A stretch of DNA of 64,000 nucleotides, taken from Chryseobacterium sp. SNU WT5 (GTDB lineage: Bacteria; Bacteroidota; Bacteroidia; Flavobacteriales; Weeksellaceae). Under the pieces are notes generated by a model, which searched no databases, was not told where the DNA came from, and saw only the letters and a program-made list of their open reading frames with translations. The DNA is taken from NCBI RefSeq assembly GCF_007362475.1, contig NZ_CP041687.1, positions 1,302,001-1,366,000 of the forward strand, read 5' to 3'. The translations under genes and the position numbers were made by a program. Shown here in pieces: positions 1-7,607 of the stretch (its first letter is position 1; each line of letters begins with the position of its first letter).

Positions 1-1187
1 TACTTTTTGAACTTCGATGTGAATATCGATTCGATCAAGTAACGGTCCAGAAAGTTTATTCATATACCGTTGCATTTCGAACTGTGAAGAGGTATTATTG
101 GGGTCGTCCGGGAAGAAGCCACTCGGACTTGGATTCATGCTTGCTACCAACATGAAGCTTGCGGGATAGTTCACGGTGAATTTTGCCCTTGAAATAGTTA
201 CCTCTCGATCTTCGAGAGGTTGGCGCATTACTTCTAAAACGGTTCGTTTGAATTCCGGCATTTCATCAAGAAAAAGAACGCCATTATGGGCTAGTGAGAT
301 CTCACCCGGTTGCGGATAACTTCCGCCTCCAACTAATGCTACATCTGAAATAGTATGGTGAGGACTCCTAAAAGGACGAATGGTCATTAAGGAAGTTTCT
401 GTGCCTATCTTTCCTGCCACAGAATGAATTTTGGTCGTTTCTAAGGCCTCCCTTAACGTTAAAGGTGGCAATATGGTCGGAACTCTTTTTGCAAGCATGG
501 TTTTCCCGCTTCCTGGCGGCCCAATTAAAATAATATTATGTCCGCCTGCCGCCGCCACTTCCATTGCTCTTTTGGCTGTTTCCTGGCCTTTCACTTCTGA
601 AAAATCATTTGGGAAATGATGAATTTTTTCCTGAAACTCTTTGCGAATATCTATTGTGGTTCTTTCCAAAGGAATTCCCTCATTAAAAAAATCAACAACT
701 TCTTTGATGTTATCAACGCCATAAACTTCTAATTCACTCACGATTGCTGCTTCGCGAATATTGAGTTTGGGTAAAATAATTCCTTTAAATCCTTCTTCTT
801 TTGCTTTAATGGCGATTGGCAAAACTCCTTTTATGGGCAATAATCCACCATCTAAAGATAATTCTCCCATGATGAGGTATTCTCCGATGTTTTCTGCCTT
901 GATTTGTTCCGAGGCAGCCAAAATACCCAGGGCAATACTTAAATCATAAGCAGATCCCTCTTTTCTTAAGTCCGCCGGCGCCATGTTGATGGTAATTTTC
1001 TTACCTGGAATTTTGAAACCGATATTTTTTAAAGCTGCGGAAATTCGGTAACTGCTTTCTTTAATTGCGTTATCTGGGAGTCCAACCAAGTGATACCCTA
1101 CGCCTCCAGTATCAACATTAACTTCTATTGTAATTGTTTGTGCAGAAACTCCAAAAATGGCACTCCCGTAAATTTTTACTAACATGA
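1..1187 (-). CDS. comM: ComM/YifB-type Mg-chelatase-like AAA+ ATPase, 3' end cut by the window
   Basis: The first 395 codons are visible and the gene runs out of the window. The N-terminal part has the Lon-protease-like fold of this family (starts [13 protein letters not shown], then [20 protein letters not shown]). It is followed by the Mg-chelatase AAA+ core with Walker [14 protein letters not shown] near residue 220, [13 protein letters not shown], Walker [10 protein letters not shown] and a sensor-like [10 protein letters not shown] segment. Family members are hexameric helicases that help branch migration of incoming DNA in natural transformation. The start ATG at 1185-1187 gives the normal N-terminus. 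It is an ordinary chromosomal gene and marks the edge of the accessory region. Product assignment is firm; the role in transformation here is inferred. Confidence 0.93.
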
Positions 1188-1238
1188 TTTGTGTTTGGAG
1201 ATAAAATTAATAAATTATTATCAATCAATGAGTAATTA

Positions 1239-2228
1239 TTTTATGTATATCCGTTTTTCATCATACTCCTGTAATGCTTGCTAGCACAAGTCTATCGAAC
1301 AGTTTATCTTCAAAATATCTCCGATTTAACTTATAAACAAACTCATTTAGATAAAGTTGAAGGTTTTTGCGTTTTATTTTGTGGTAATTTCCTAATAAAT
1401 TCCTTTTCGCATTACTGATAAATATGTGAACCCAACGCAAAGTATCTTTTGTAGTTTCTTTCGAAGATTTTTCTGAAATATGAATTTCTACAAGTTGTGA
1501 TATATCAACATATGACGTGCTTTGATCTGTAAAAACTATGCTGGATTCTGCCAAAGATTCTTTAATAGTCTCATTAATTCCCTCTGCTGTATGATCTTCT
1601 AATACTATTGCTTTAAAATATCTACAAGATTTCGATGTCTCTCCCGTTTCTATATTTTCTAATGGCGTAGATTCCGCCATCACTGCAACATTTTGCTTTC
1701 CAACTGCACCTCTTCCACGAATCCCTTTCTCTTGTTCCAGTTCTCTAGATTCAACTGTAAAATACCCTTCATCCATTTCAATCATGCCCTCTAAAGTGTA
1801 TCTTTCATCTCGTTTTCCCATCGCTTTTCTCAATTTGTGCATCATGGCCCAAACTGGCTCATAGCGCTTCAAACCTAATTGCCTTTGCATTTCTTTAGCA
1901 GAAAATCCTTTTTTTGTTGCACTCATCAAAAACATCGCTTTATACCAAACTAGAAAGGACAAATTGGAATTTTCCATGATGGTTCCACTTCGTAATGTAG
2001 TTCGCTTTCTACAAGATTTACACTCGTAACTTAATCTGCTTTTAATCCAAAAAAAATCAGTTTTTCCGCACTTGCAGGAAACGCCAATTTTGTCACGTTC
2101 TGCTTTAAAATGAGATATACAATCCTCTTCACTGCTAAACTCTACGCCAAAACTAAAAATATTCATCTCAATTATTTAATTATCAAACAAATATACGGAA
2201 TTATGGGAAGTTACGGACATACATAAAA
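1239..2228 (-). mobile_element. IS1595-family insertion sequence (ISXO2-like)
   Basis: One transposase gene is bracketed by imperfect inverted repeats. The left copy is TTTTATGTATATCCGT at 1239-1254. The right copy, at 2213-2228, reads TTTTATGTATGTCCGT as its reverse complement (15 of 16 matches). No clean 8-bp target duplication is visible beside these boundaries, so the exact ends are uncertain by a few bases. The element lies directly downstream of the start of the comM-type gene and has split an older gene, a scrap of which remains at 2229-2343. Confidence 0.75.
1261..2166 (-). CDS. IS1595-family transposase
   Basis: 301 residues. A zinc-ribbon lies at about residues 30-60 (CKCG then CKSC). 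It is followed by the helical region WYKAMFLMSATKKGFSAKEM and the ISXO2-like catalytic domain, with EMDEGYF near residue 130, VFTDQSTSY near 212 and WVHIFISNAKRN near 245. These are the usual acidic and Asn/His positions of the family. Length is normal and there is no internal stop, so the gene is probably functional. It catalyses cut-and-paste or copy movement of its own IS. Confidence 0.9.
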   Translation of the reverse strand: MNIFSFGVEFSSEEDCISHFKAERDKIGVSCKCGKTDFFWIKSRLSYECKSCRKRTTLRSGTIMENSNLSFLVWYKAMFLMSATKKGFSAKEMQRQLGLKRYEPVWAMMHKLRKAMGKRDERYTLEGMIEMDEGYFTVESRELEQEKGIRGRGAVGKQNVAVMAESTPLENIETGETSKSCRYFKAIVLEDHTAEGINETIKESLAESSIVFTDQSTSYVDISQLVEIHISEKSSKETTKDTLRWVHIFISNAKRNLLGNYHKIKRKNLQLYLNEFVYKLNRRYFEDKLFDRLVLASITGV

Positions 2229-2343
2229 ATTTATTATAATATCCACCATATAAAGTATTTCCGAATACTCCTTGCCCATTTTTTCTAAAAGCTACATCAA
2301 CATGATATACACTTCCTTTGTAAGTACTACTTTTATATTGGAC
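2229..2343 (-). pseudogene. Scrap of an interrupted gene between two IS elements
   Basis: 115 bp between the inner ends of the IS1595-type and IS3-type elements. On the minus strand an open frame reads VQYKSSTYKGSVYHVDVAF and continues to about NTLYGGYYNKF. It has no start of its own, because the Met of the surrounding open frame lies in the IS3 inverted repeat. It runs into the IS1595 end on the other side. The composition is protein-like, but I do not recognise the family. Most likely this is the middle of a gene destroyed by both insertions. Confidence 0.35.
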
Positions 2344-2359
2344 TGTAGACTCCCCATTT

Positions 2360-3274
2360 TCAGTACGATTCAAAAATAGAATTTTTTTTTAATACATTGG
2401 TACTGTTGTCGTCGGATGTGGGAAAGTGGTCAGGAATAGAGCTGGCCTTAAGGTGGGCTTGCTGTCCATTTTTCCACATCACAGGTGATAATCCGCCCAG
2501 TGATTCATGTGGTCTTTCGTGGTTATAATCGTTAACCCAATCTTGCGTGATGTTCCTTACGTCATCCAAAGTTTCAAAGATGTATGCGTCCAGAATTTGC
2601 TCTCTGTAAGTTTTATTAAAACGTTCAATATAGGCATTCTGCGTGGGTTTTCCTGGCTGAATGTAAGCAAACGTTATGTCATTAAGCGTGCTCCATACGG
2701 AAGCAATATTGGCAACGAACTCAGGACCGTTATCCATACGTATCTTTTTGGGTTTGCCATATCTGTTCACCAAATGATTTAAAATCCAAATCACTCGTGA
2801 ACTTTTCAAACTGTAATCTACCTCAATATGCAGGATTTCTCTGTTATAATCATCAATCACATTAAAACTGCGGAACTTCCTTCCATTTGATAATACATCA
2901 CTCATAAAGTCTATGCTCCATGTATGAGTAAAGGTTTTGGGTACTTCCAATGGCACCTTAACTCGTGCAGGAAGACGTTTCTTGGCCTTACGACGTAACG
3001 GAAGTTTCATTTGCTTGTAAATCCTGTGAAGACGCTTATGATTAATTTTTTCGCCTCTATTACGTAAGCGGTAATAATACTTCCAAAAACCTTCACGCGG
3101 GTAATTTTGCGTGAGTTGTTCCAGTTCCATCATTACCGTAGAATCATCTTTGATCGAGCGGTAGTGAAAACTGCTCCTGCTTAAATGTAGTACGCGTAAA
3201 GCCCTGCCAGAATCCTTCGGATGAAGTTCTCTAATATCTCTTACGATCTGACGTTTCTGACAAGGCTTTAGAGC
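2360..3274 (-). CDS. IS3-family OrfB (integrase catalytic part, reached by -1 frameshift)
   Basis: The frame is open from the slippery site at 3274 and has no good start until an internal Met at 3133, so it is expected as the C-terminal part of an OrfAB fusion. It has the IS3 HTH_21-like segment [15 protein letters not shown], then an rve integrase core with the three acidic residues in [15 protein letters not shown] and [12 protein letters not shown]. It ends [16 protein letters not shown] plus a tail of about 40 residues. No stops or losses are visible, so the transposase looks intact. Confidence 0.92.
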   Translation of the reverse strand, partial: ALKPCQKRQIVRDIRELHPKDSGRALRVLHLSRSSFHYRSIKDDSTVMMELEQLTQNYPREGFWKYYYRLRNRGEKINHKRLHRIYKQMKLPLRRKAKKRLPARVKVPLEVPKTFTHTWSIDFMSDVLSNGRKFRSFNVIDDYNREILHIEVDYSLKSSRVIWILNHLVNRYGKPKKIRMDNGPEFVANIASVWSTLNDITFAYIQPGKPTQNAYIERFNKTYREQILDAYIFETLDDVRNITQDWVNDYNHERPHESLGGLSPVMWKNGQQAHLKASSIPDHFPTSDDNSTNVLKKNSIFESY

Positions 3275-3534
3275 TTTTTTTCGATAATATATTTAGCAAC
3301 ATCGAGTTCCATCGCCAGATTGGCGTACATACGCTTAAGCCGGGCGTTTTCCTCTTCCAGCTCTTTTACACGTTTAAGCTCACTGGCTTCCATGCCGTTG
3401 TACCTTTGACGCCATTTATACAAAGTGGCGATACTGATGCCATTTTCTCTGGCTAATTCTTCGGCACTACGACCTCCACTAAACTCCTTTAAAATACCTG
3501 CAATCTTGGCAGGACTAAAAACACTCTTTTTCAT
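3268..3534 (-). CDS. IS3-family OrfA (DNA-binding subunit)
   Basis: 88 residues. A helix-turn-helix is seen as [20 protein letters not shown] followed by [19 protein letters not shown]. It continues into a leucine-zipper-like coiled coil [19 protein letters not shown]. This is the standard OrfA layout for binding the IS ends and for oligomerising. It ends at TAA 3268-3270, just after the slippery run A-AAA-AAG at 3274-3280, where -1 slippage yields the OrfAB transposase. Confidence 0.92.
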   Translation of the reverse strand: MKKSVFSPAKIAGILKEFSGGRSAEELARENGISIATLYKWRQRYNGMEASELKRVKELEEENARLKRMYANLAMELDVAKYIIEKKL

Positions 3535-3720
3535 GATAATAATTACGATTTAAAGTTAATAATTTTTATACTTTTGAATCGTACTGTTTTTGGGGGAGCT
3601 TACAATAAGTACATAAGTAATTTAACTACCATGCGGATATTGGATTATATGCGCGCTTTGTTTTGACCTCCATAATAAGAACCAATTATTAAGAAGACAT
3701 CAGGACCGAAACAACCAGCA

Positions 3721-3960
3721 GGATATTCCTGTTGATAAATTGGTTTTTATTACTAAACATTTCTGGATTTCCGTTGATGATATTATTCTCTTCAACGAAA
3801 AAAATAATGTGTACAACTAAGTTTCTATAGAAGATATCGCAGTTCTTGAACAGTTAAAACTTATCAATGAACTCGACAATGAAGAAAAAATATTATCCTA
3901 AAACTTATTGAACTTTGTTTCTAAAAAAGTTTTAAAGATTATCTGCAGAAAAATATTGCT
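3721..3960 (+). pseudogene. Decayed XRE-type regulator remnant
   Basis: One plus-strand frame reads IPVDKLVFITKHFWISVDD, a stop, then VSIEDIAVLEQLKLINELDN, a second stop, and a basic tail. Segment by segment this matches the C-terminal half of the intact regulator at 46579-46944 (LSIDALNKIAQLFGMTIDQI, then NEKLLLIEQLEDEDKN and MLTKSKFKDFFNKN). The N-terminal helix-turn-helix is missing, its place taken by the IS3 element. Two in-frame stops make it non-functional. Its position upstream of an immunity candidate and an RHS tip mirrors the intact modules. Confidence 0.6.
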
Positions 3961-4013
3961 GCACGTCAGTTCTGTTTCCATACACAGAACAGCACATTAG
4001 ATAACACAAAACC

Positions 4014-4037
4014 CACCGCAAAAAACGGTGAGTTTTT
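4014..4037 (+). terminator. Rho-independent terminator after the decayed regulator
   Basis: Stem CACCG/CGGTG with an A-rich loop, followed by AG and six T. It lies between the plus-strand regulator remnant and the convergent immunity gene, just as the hairpin at 47514 does in the intact module. Confidence 0.6.
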
Positions 4038-4077
4038 TATTTATCTACCACACAATAAAATCGTGCGGAAGAGGAGT

Positions 4078-4407
4078 TTATTTTAAATTATTTATAATTT
4101 TCTGTAATCTTTCCTTTGTTATTTCGCCATTTATTTCTGGATTAGCTAGCTCAAAAATTATTTCTTGAAGTTCTTCATCTTCAAAATCCAAATCATCTCT
4201 GCATTCCAAAGCATTAGCCCAATTTGTCATATCTTCTATGTCAATTTCATCTAAAATATACAGATTCAAAACACTTAAAAAATCTTGCTTATTTATTATA
4301 AGAACAGGTTCACTATCCCAAGAATACTGAGATAATTCATCTTGTAACTCTGACAAGTTCCCTTTGAAAAAAAACAAATCCGTTAGAATCTCTTTTCTAC
4401 TTCTCAT
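4078..4407 (-). CDS. Candidate immunity protein for RHS tip 1
   Basis: 109 residues, acidic, with no signal peptide or membrane segment. The middle reads MTNWANALECRDDLDFEDEE and is followed by IIFELANPEINGEITKERLQ. This pattern is familiar from small cytoplasmic proteins encoded directly after polymorphic toxin genes. The start lies 6 bp after the stop of the RHS tip at 4414, so the two are co-oriented as a toxin-immunity pair. The pairing is inferred from position. No domain name is claimed. Confidence 0.6.
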   Translation of the reverse strand: MRSRKEILTDLFFFKGNLSELQDELSQYSWDSEPVLIINKQDFLSVLNLYILDEIDIEDMTNWANALECRDDLDFEDEELQEIIFELANPEINGEITKERLQKIINNLK

Positions 4408-4413
4408 ATCTTA

Positions 4414-5388
4414 TTATTTAGGTTTAACATGAATGATACCACCATCAGGAGCAAATGTTGTTTTTAACATTTTAAAAGTTTCTCCTTGTGGATTAACCCA
4501 TTTTTGGTATAGGGCACTTGAGCCTGGCACCTTACCTGGCGATGTTGCTTGAAATAGATAATTTCCATCTTCTAATAATTCATAAGATGCACTTGCTTTA
4601 GCATTTGCAGGGGCTTTGTTTACAAATCTTTTAAAATTACTTTCAACTGCTCCTTCTAAAACCGGTACTTCTGCCTTGACTGCAGGAAATAACTTACCTA
4701 ACAACTTACTTCCAATTCCTCCCGTCACAGCATCAACAACAGCACCTTGTACCAAAGGATTTTCCGAAACCATTGTTTGAATATCCGTTTTCCCTCGAGA
4801 CTCAGGAGTAGGACCCATAGTTGAACCCCAAGGATCAACAGCCGATGTACCTGGTGCAACGTCACCATAACCACCTCCTTCGGCTGAGCCTACTGAAAAA
4901 GAAGAAACTAAGCCTTTTGAACCATAAGTATCAGTATAAGAGAAGTTAGATGTGTGATAAGTTACCTCAAATGTTCCTTTTTTATCTCCCTTATTAACTA
5001 CGGTTCCATAATGACCAGTTTGTGGATTCTTTCTATCAGATGCTTGTTCTGCATGTATTCTAGCATCAGACTTAGTGATATTATTCCAAAATCCAGCTCC
5101 TCTAACCCATCTACCATCAGGATCTGTAAAATTAATAGGATTGTTTACTGTATAATTATATGGAGAAAAACGTCTATACATTTCCGCCAGTGGATCCACA
5201 ACACCCCATCTACCAATATCCGGCATATACATTCTTGCCCCATAATCATACATCCCAGTCTCTTGTAGTTCTTTGCCGTTGTACTTGTAGTTGTATAATC
5301 CCGCTCTACTTTTCAGGATTTGCCTACTCTGGCTTTTCCTCGTGCGAGGCTCTACACTTTGAACTTCTACGCTTGCTCGCTCTTCCAA
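4414..5388 (-). CDS. Orphan RHS tip 1: core fragment plus C-terminal toxin domain
   Basis: 324 residues. The first 30 ([20 protein letters not shown] and on) are not RHS sequence. The next 65 are the end of the RHS core ([20 protein letters not shown] through [10 protein letters not shown]), the usual junction with a variable toxin. The remaining C-terminal region is unrelated to the tip at 48048. Its last 75 residues contain [20 protein letters not shown] and end GGIIHVKPK, resembling a toxin tail found on other polymorphic toxins whose activity I cannot name. There is no signal peptide and no full core, so this is a displaced, probably silent tip kept with its immunity gene. Confidence 0.75.
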   Translation of the reverse strand: MEERASVEVQSVEPRTRKSQSRQILKSRAGLYNYKYNGKELQETGMYDYGARMYMPDIGRWGVVDPLAEMYRRFSPYNYTVNNPINFTDPDGRWVRGAGFWNNITKSDARIHAEQASDRKNPQTGHYGTVVNKGDKKGTFEVTYHTSNFSYTDTYGSKGLVSSFSVGSAEGGGYGDVAPGTSAVDPWGSTMGPTPESRGKTDIQTMVSENPLVQGAVVDAVTGGIGSKLLGKLFPAVKAEVPVLEGAVESNFKRFVNKAPANAKASASYELLEDGNYLFQATSPGKVPGSSALYQKWVNPQGETFKMLKTTFAPDGGIIHVKPK

Positions 5389-5649
5389 AGATAATATTTT
5401 TTCTTTTCAATTGAAAAAATAAATATCCGGGATTTTAGAACGATTTTTTGCGTCACAACTTTTTCCAAGTCGATAAAATACCTTTGTCTTGTAATAATTC
5501 GTACTGGTTTACAGATACTTATAAATTGGTTTAGCAAAACCGATTTCCGTTGACTTCAATATTATATTTGTAAAAATCAATGTGATTTATTTGTCACACT
5601 TTTTTCGGGAAGCCTTTACTTATTTTGTAAAATATATTATTATTTAAAT

Positions 5650-5742
5650 ATGAATGAGAGTATCCTCTTTTTAGCAATGCTTCTTTTAGTCATTTTAGCG
5701 ATGGTAACTTTTGTTATCGTTTCAAAAAATGCCGGGAAGTAA
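5650..5742 (+). CDS. 30-residue single-span membrane peptide
   Basis: Starts MNESILFLAMLLLVIL, then AMVTFVIVSKNAGK, and stops. It is one hydrophobic helix with a short basic tail. It is followed by two hairpins including a clear terminator at 5798. The same gene is present at 49290. Length, hydrophobicity and its own terminator resemble small membrane toxins or small membrane regulators, but no family is recognised. It lies between the orphan RHS tip and the recombination-site region. A TATATTTG (-7-like) box at 5563-5570 may belong to its promoter. Confidence 0.5.
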   Translation: MNESILFLAMLLLVILAMVTFVIVSKNAGK

Positions 5743-5743
5743 A

Positions 5744-5832
5744 AAAGTGACTGCGTGAACAATAGTAGCGCAATCACTTTCGGTAATTTTAGTTTTAATA
5801 GCCCGCTCTGATCAGCGGGCTATTTTCTTTAC
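5744..5832 (+). terminator. Two tandem hairpins ending in a terminator
   Basis: The first hairpin pairs AAAGTGA (5744) and TGCG with CGCA and TCACTTT (to 5780). The second pairs ATAGCCCGCT (5798-5807) with AGCGGGCTAT (5814-5823) and is followed by a T-rich tract. The second is a standard intrinsic terminator for the small peptide gene. The first could be a processing or stability element. A second copy lies at 49384-49472. Confidence 0.7.
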
Positions 5833-5929
5833 AAAGATATATTTTTTTCTTATTGATTTATTTTCTGGTTCAGGTGGATTTTTTTTACAGTTGTTGTCGC
5901 TGTTGTAAATGTGGGATTGTGGTAAAAAT

Positions 5930-6285
5930 TGCGTGGGGGTTAGCGTTGGCTTTTTCCACAAATCCACATTTCTTTTCTTTCTGCAACTGCTTTTCTTTTG
6001 ATTACTGCACTAAAGCGATGGCGCATTTTTTCCTTATTCCGGGTGGTTGAAGCGTGGGCAAAAAAGTCTTTTTCTGTGGCGGGAAAGTTTCGGGAAAGCG
6101 GTCGGCTAAAAGCGTTGGAAGCGAAGTTTTTCTCAAAAACGAAGCGTAGGAAAGCATTTAGCATAATCTCAAATTATAGGCAAAGATGCGGCTGGTTTGT
6201 GCGTAGCGTAGCGGAGAACAACGGTTTGCGTGGGCAACTGCGTATAATTTCGATTATGTTACTTGCTGTGGCATTAAAGCGTTGG
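5930..6285 (+). other. Putative recombination-site region: dif-like inverted pair within an array of GCGTnGG motifs
   Basis: No credible gene lies here. Two related 28-29-bp sites face each other. Site A at 6154-6182 reads TGCCTATAATTTGAG then ATTATGCTAAATGC on the minus strand. Site B at 6239-6266 reads TGCGTATAATTTC then GATTATGTTACTTGC on the plus strand. Site B has the architecture of a Xer dif site: an 11-bp arm ending TATAA, a 6-bp centre TTTCGA, and an arm starting TTATGTTA. Around them (A/T)GCGTnGG occurs seven times in one orientation (5930, 5942, 6051, 6111, 6143, 6227, 6278). It lies next to two tyrosine recombinase genes, so it is a likely recombination site. Second copy at 49570-49925. 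Confidence 0.5.
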
Positions 6286-6377
6286 GAAAGTGTCGGGGAA
6301 GAGGCTGGCGAAAATGTCTTTTTTTATTCGGCGGGCGGGATATTATTTCAAAATGCAAGCGGTGGGCTTTCTGGCTT

Positions 6378-7280
6378 TTATCTGATCGGGTGATACTGGT
6401 TGATTGCTGATTGCAAAGCTTCAATTCCTGTTTCTCTATATTTCTCTGTCGTGTCTGCATGTTTGTGTCCAGCAAAATTTTGGACTTTTCGCAGGTTCTC
6501 GCCCTGGTCTAATTTCAGTTTTATAACACTTTGGCGGATTTTCACGCTTGTAATTTTCTTTGTAAACGACTTCTGATAAGTTGATATGAGATAATTAATA
6601 TCATCATTTGTAATTCTACTTGCCAACTTGTTCAATAGAAAAAAAGAAGTTTTTTCTCTTTCCAATTCAATTCTATCTTCTTCTAAATATTGATAAAATA
6701 AGAGGATTTGGTCGGCTTTTAGATTTAAAATTCTTGCGTTGGTAATTCCTGTTTTTTGGATGCTGATAGTGGCATTTTTGAGATTTAGGTCTTCTATTTT
6801 CAATCGCTCAATATCACTCACTAAAAGAGCTTGATTAACCAATAAGCTCATAATGATCTGATTCCTTTTGGCAAGTATCGGATAACGTTCTTTTCGAGGT
6901 TCTAAGAGTTGTTGCAGTTCTTTTTCTGTAAGAAGTTCCTGCAATTGTATTGGATTTTCCTTGCCGTCTTTTATTTTGATATTTTGTGCAGGATTGTATT
7001 TTATTTGCGATGTTTCTACTAAATAATCGTAGTATTTTTTCAGGGCATAAATGGTTCTGTTGGTGCTTTGCGGATTGTAGTTTTTGCGCAGTAATTGTAC
7101 ATATTGCATTAAGTTTTGATAGTTCAGTTTTTCTGGGTTTTTATAGTTTTTTTTGAACTTTTCTATTTCATAAAGATAGTTTTTTATAGTTCCTGCAGAT
7201 AAATTATTTTCTAAATATTCTTTGAGATTCTCCATGGATTCTTGTATAAATTTGAGTTGTTCCCAGACATTCATGGCCAA
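6378..7280 (-). CDS. Tyrosine recombinase Int1 (box I arginine missing), copy 1
   Basis: 300 residues. It has a SAM-like N-terminal domain (about 20-110) and a catalytic domain (about 120-300). The C-terminal motif is VKIRQSVIKL, then QNFAGHKHADTTEKY, giving the box II Arg, the His and the Tyr nucleophile, with a KTGI beta-turn Lys near 180. The box I arginine, normally in a GLR motif, is replaced: the segment reads NQALLVSDIERL. The partner Int2 overlaps its start by 77 bp, so the two are translationally coupled. A second Met at residue 16 is an alternative start. Paired recombinases with one degraded active site could act as a heteromer, but loss of activity is equally possible. Confidence 0.85.
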   Translation of the reverse strand: MAMNVWEQLKFIQESMENLKEYLENNLSAGTIKNYLYEIEKFKKNYKNPEKLNYQNLMQYVQLLRKNYNPQSTNRTIYALKKYYDYLVETSQIKYNPAQNIKIKDGKENPIQLQELLTEKELQQLLEPRKERYPILAKRNQIIMSLLVNQALLVSDIERLKIEDLNLKNATISIQKTGITNARILNLKADQILLFYQYLEEDRIELEREKTSFFLLNKLASRITNDDINYLISTYQKSFTKKITSVKIRQSVIKLKLDQGENLRKVQNFAGHKHADTTEKYRETGIEALQSAINQYHPIR

Positions 7281-7492
7281 GAAAATCCCTTACTTTCTCC
7301 AGTTCCATTCCCTGTTCTAAAAGCTGTGTAGCAATAGTATGTCGCAGACAATGAAGCGTAAAGTTTTGATTTTCTAATCCTGCTTTTTTTAGGAGTTTTT
7401 TAAATTCTTCGTAGATTCTTTCAGCCGTGATATTGAGTAAATTTTCAGTTTCTACATTTCTATTTTGCCTCCCTAAAGTCGGCGAATCTCGT
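7204..7492 (-). pseudogene. Int2 tyrosine recombinase, 3' fragment cut off by the prophage
   Basis: About the last 95 codons of Int2, including LHCLRHTIATQLLEQGMELE, LGHECLGTTQIYTR and the C-terminus. In this copy the reading frame is interrupted at 7493 by the prophage; upstream codons to 7518 are phage sequence. The 5' part is at 43365-43953, and the unbroken gene is at 50844-51716. The fragment has lost the N-terminal domain and box I, so it is inactive. Confidence 0.92.
7488..7492. other. Prophage target-site duplication, left copy
   Basis: CTCGT here and again at 43365-43369; the intact gene has it once at 51128-51132. A 5-bp duplication is the Mu-family signature. Because the phage junction base is T, a 4-bp reading (CTCG) with phage ends TAT...ATA cannot be excluded. 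Confidence 0.88.
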
Positions 7493-7502
7493 ATAATCGC
7501 CA

Positions 7503-7550
7503 AATCGAAAAGTAACAAAACCCAAAACTAAATGTAAAGAAAAAACACAA
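7503..7550 (+). promoter_or_regulatory. Left phage end: transposase-binding-like repeats
   Basis: AAATCGAAAAGTAAC at 7503 and ACTAAATGTAAAGAA at 7527. The second is repeated in inverted orientation 13 bp from the right end (43337-43351), and a relative of the first occurs there at 43247-43259. End-proximal, multiply repeated sites in opposite orientation are what a MuA-type transposase binds. Confidence 0.55.
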
Positions 7551-7573
7551 ATTCGATCAGCGATCACAAATAT

Positions 7574-7600
7574 AAGCCTTTCACTCGAAAGGCTTTTTAA
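7574..7600. terminator. Bidirectional hairpin at the left phage end
   Basis: AAGCCTTT, loop CACTCG, AAAGGCTT, then T3AA. It lies just after the stop of the leftward late operon (7608) and would stop late transcription before the host gene or incoming transcription from the host side. Confidence 0.65.
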
Positions 7601-7607
7601 ATGTCTT

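Larger units (their letters stand above)
2344..3604 (-). mobile_element. IS3-family insertion sequence (two-ORF, frameshifting)
   Basis: 1,261 bp with imperfect inverted repeats of about 35 bp. The left end reads TGTAGACTCCCC then CAGTACGATTCAAAA. The right end, as reverse complement, reads TGTAAGCTCCCCC then CAGTACGATTCAAAA. OrfA and OrfB are joined by a -1 slippery site. The flanking trinucleotides (GAC left, ATA right) do not match, so no target duplication is seen. The element either lost one flank in a later deletion or inserted during a rearrangement. To its right lies the decayed end of an RHS module. Confidence 0.88.
5282..7492. repeat. Left part of unit 1 of the 7,763-bp tandem duplication
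   Basis: Matches 48922-51132 at a constant offset of 43,640. I found no difference where I compared, and the encoded proteins of the two copies are the same. The left boundary is where similarity in the RHS core ends (G at 5281 against A at 48921). The right boundary is the prophage insertion point. With 43370-48929 it makes up the whole of unit 1. Confidence 0.93.

Noticed and set aside
2507-2782. 91-codon plus-strand open frame inside the IS3 element
   Set aside because: Antisense shadow of the conserved OrfB catalytic domain, with no protein-like features.
5998-6393. 131-codon plus-strand open frame over the recombination-site region (also at 49638)
   Set aside because: Composition is unlike protein (Arg/Lys/Trp-rich, no domain). 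It overlaps the inverted sites and the end of Int1, and lacks a sensible start context. The openness comes from the G-rich repeat array.
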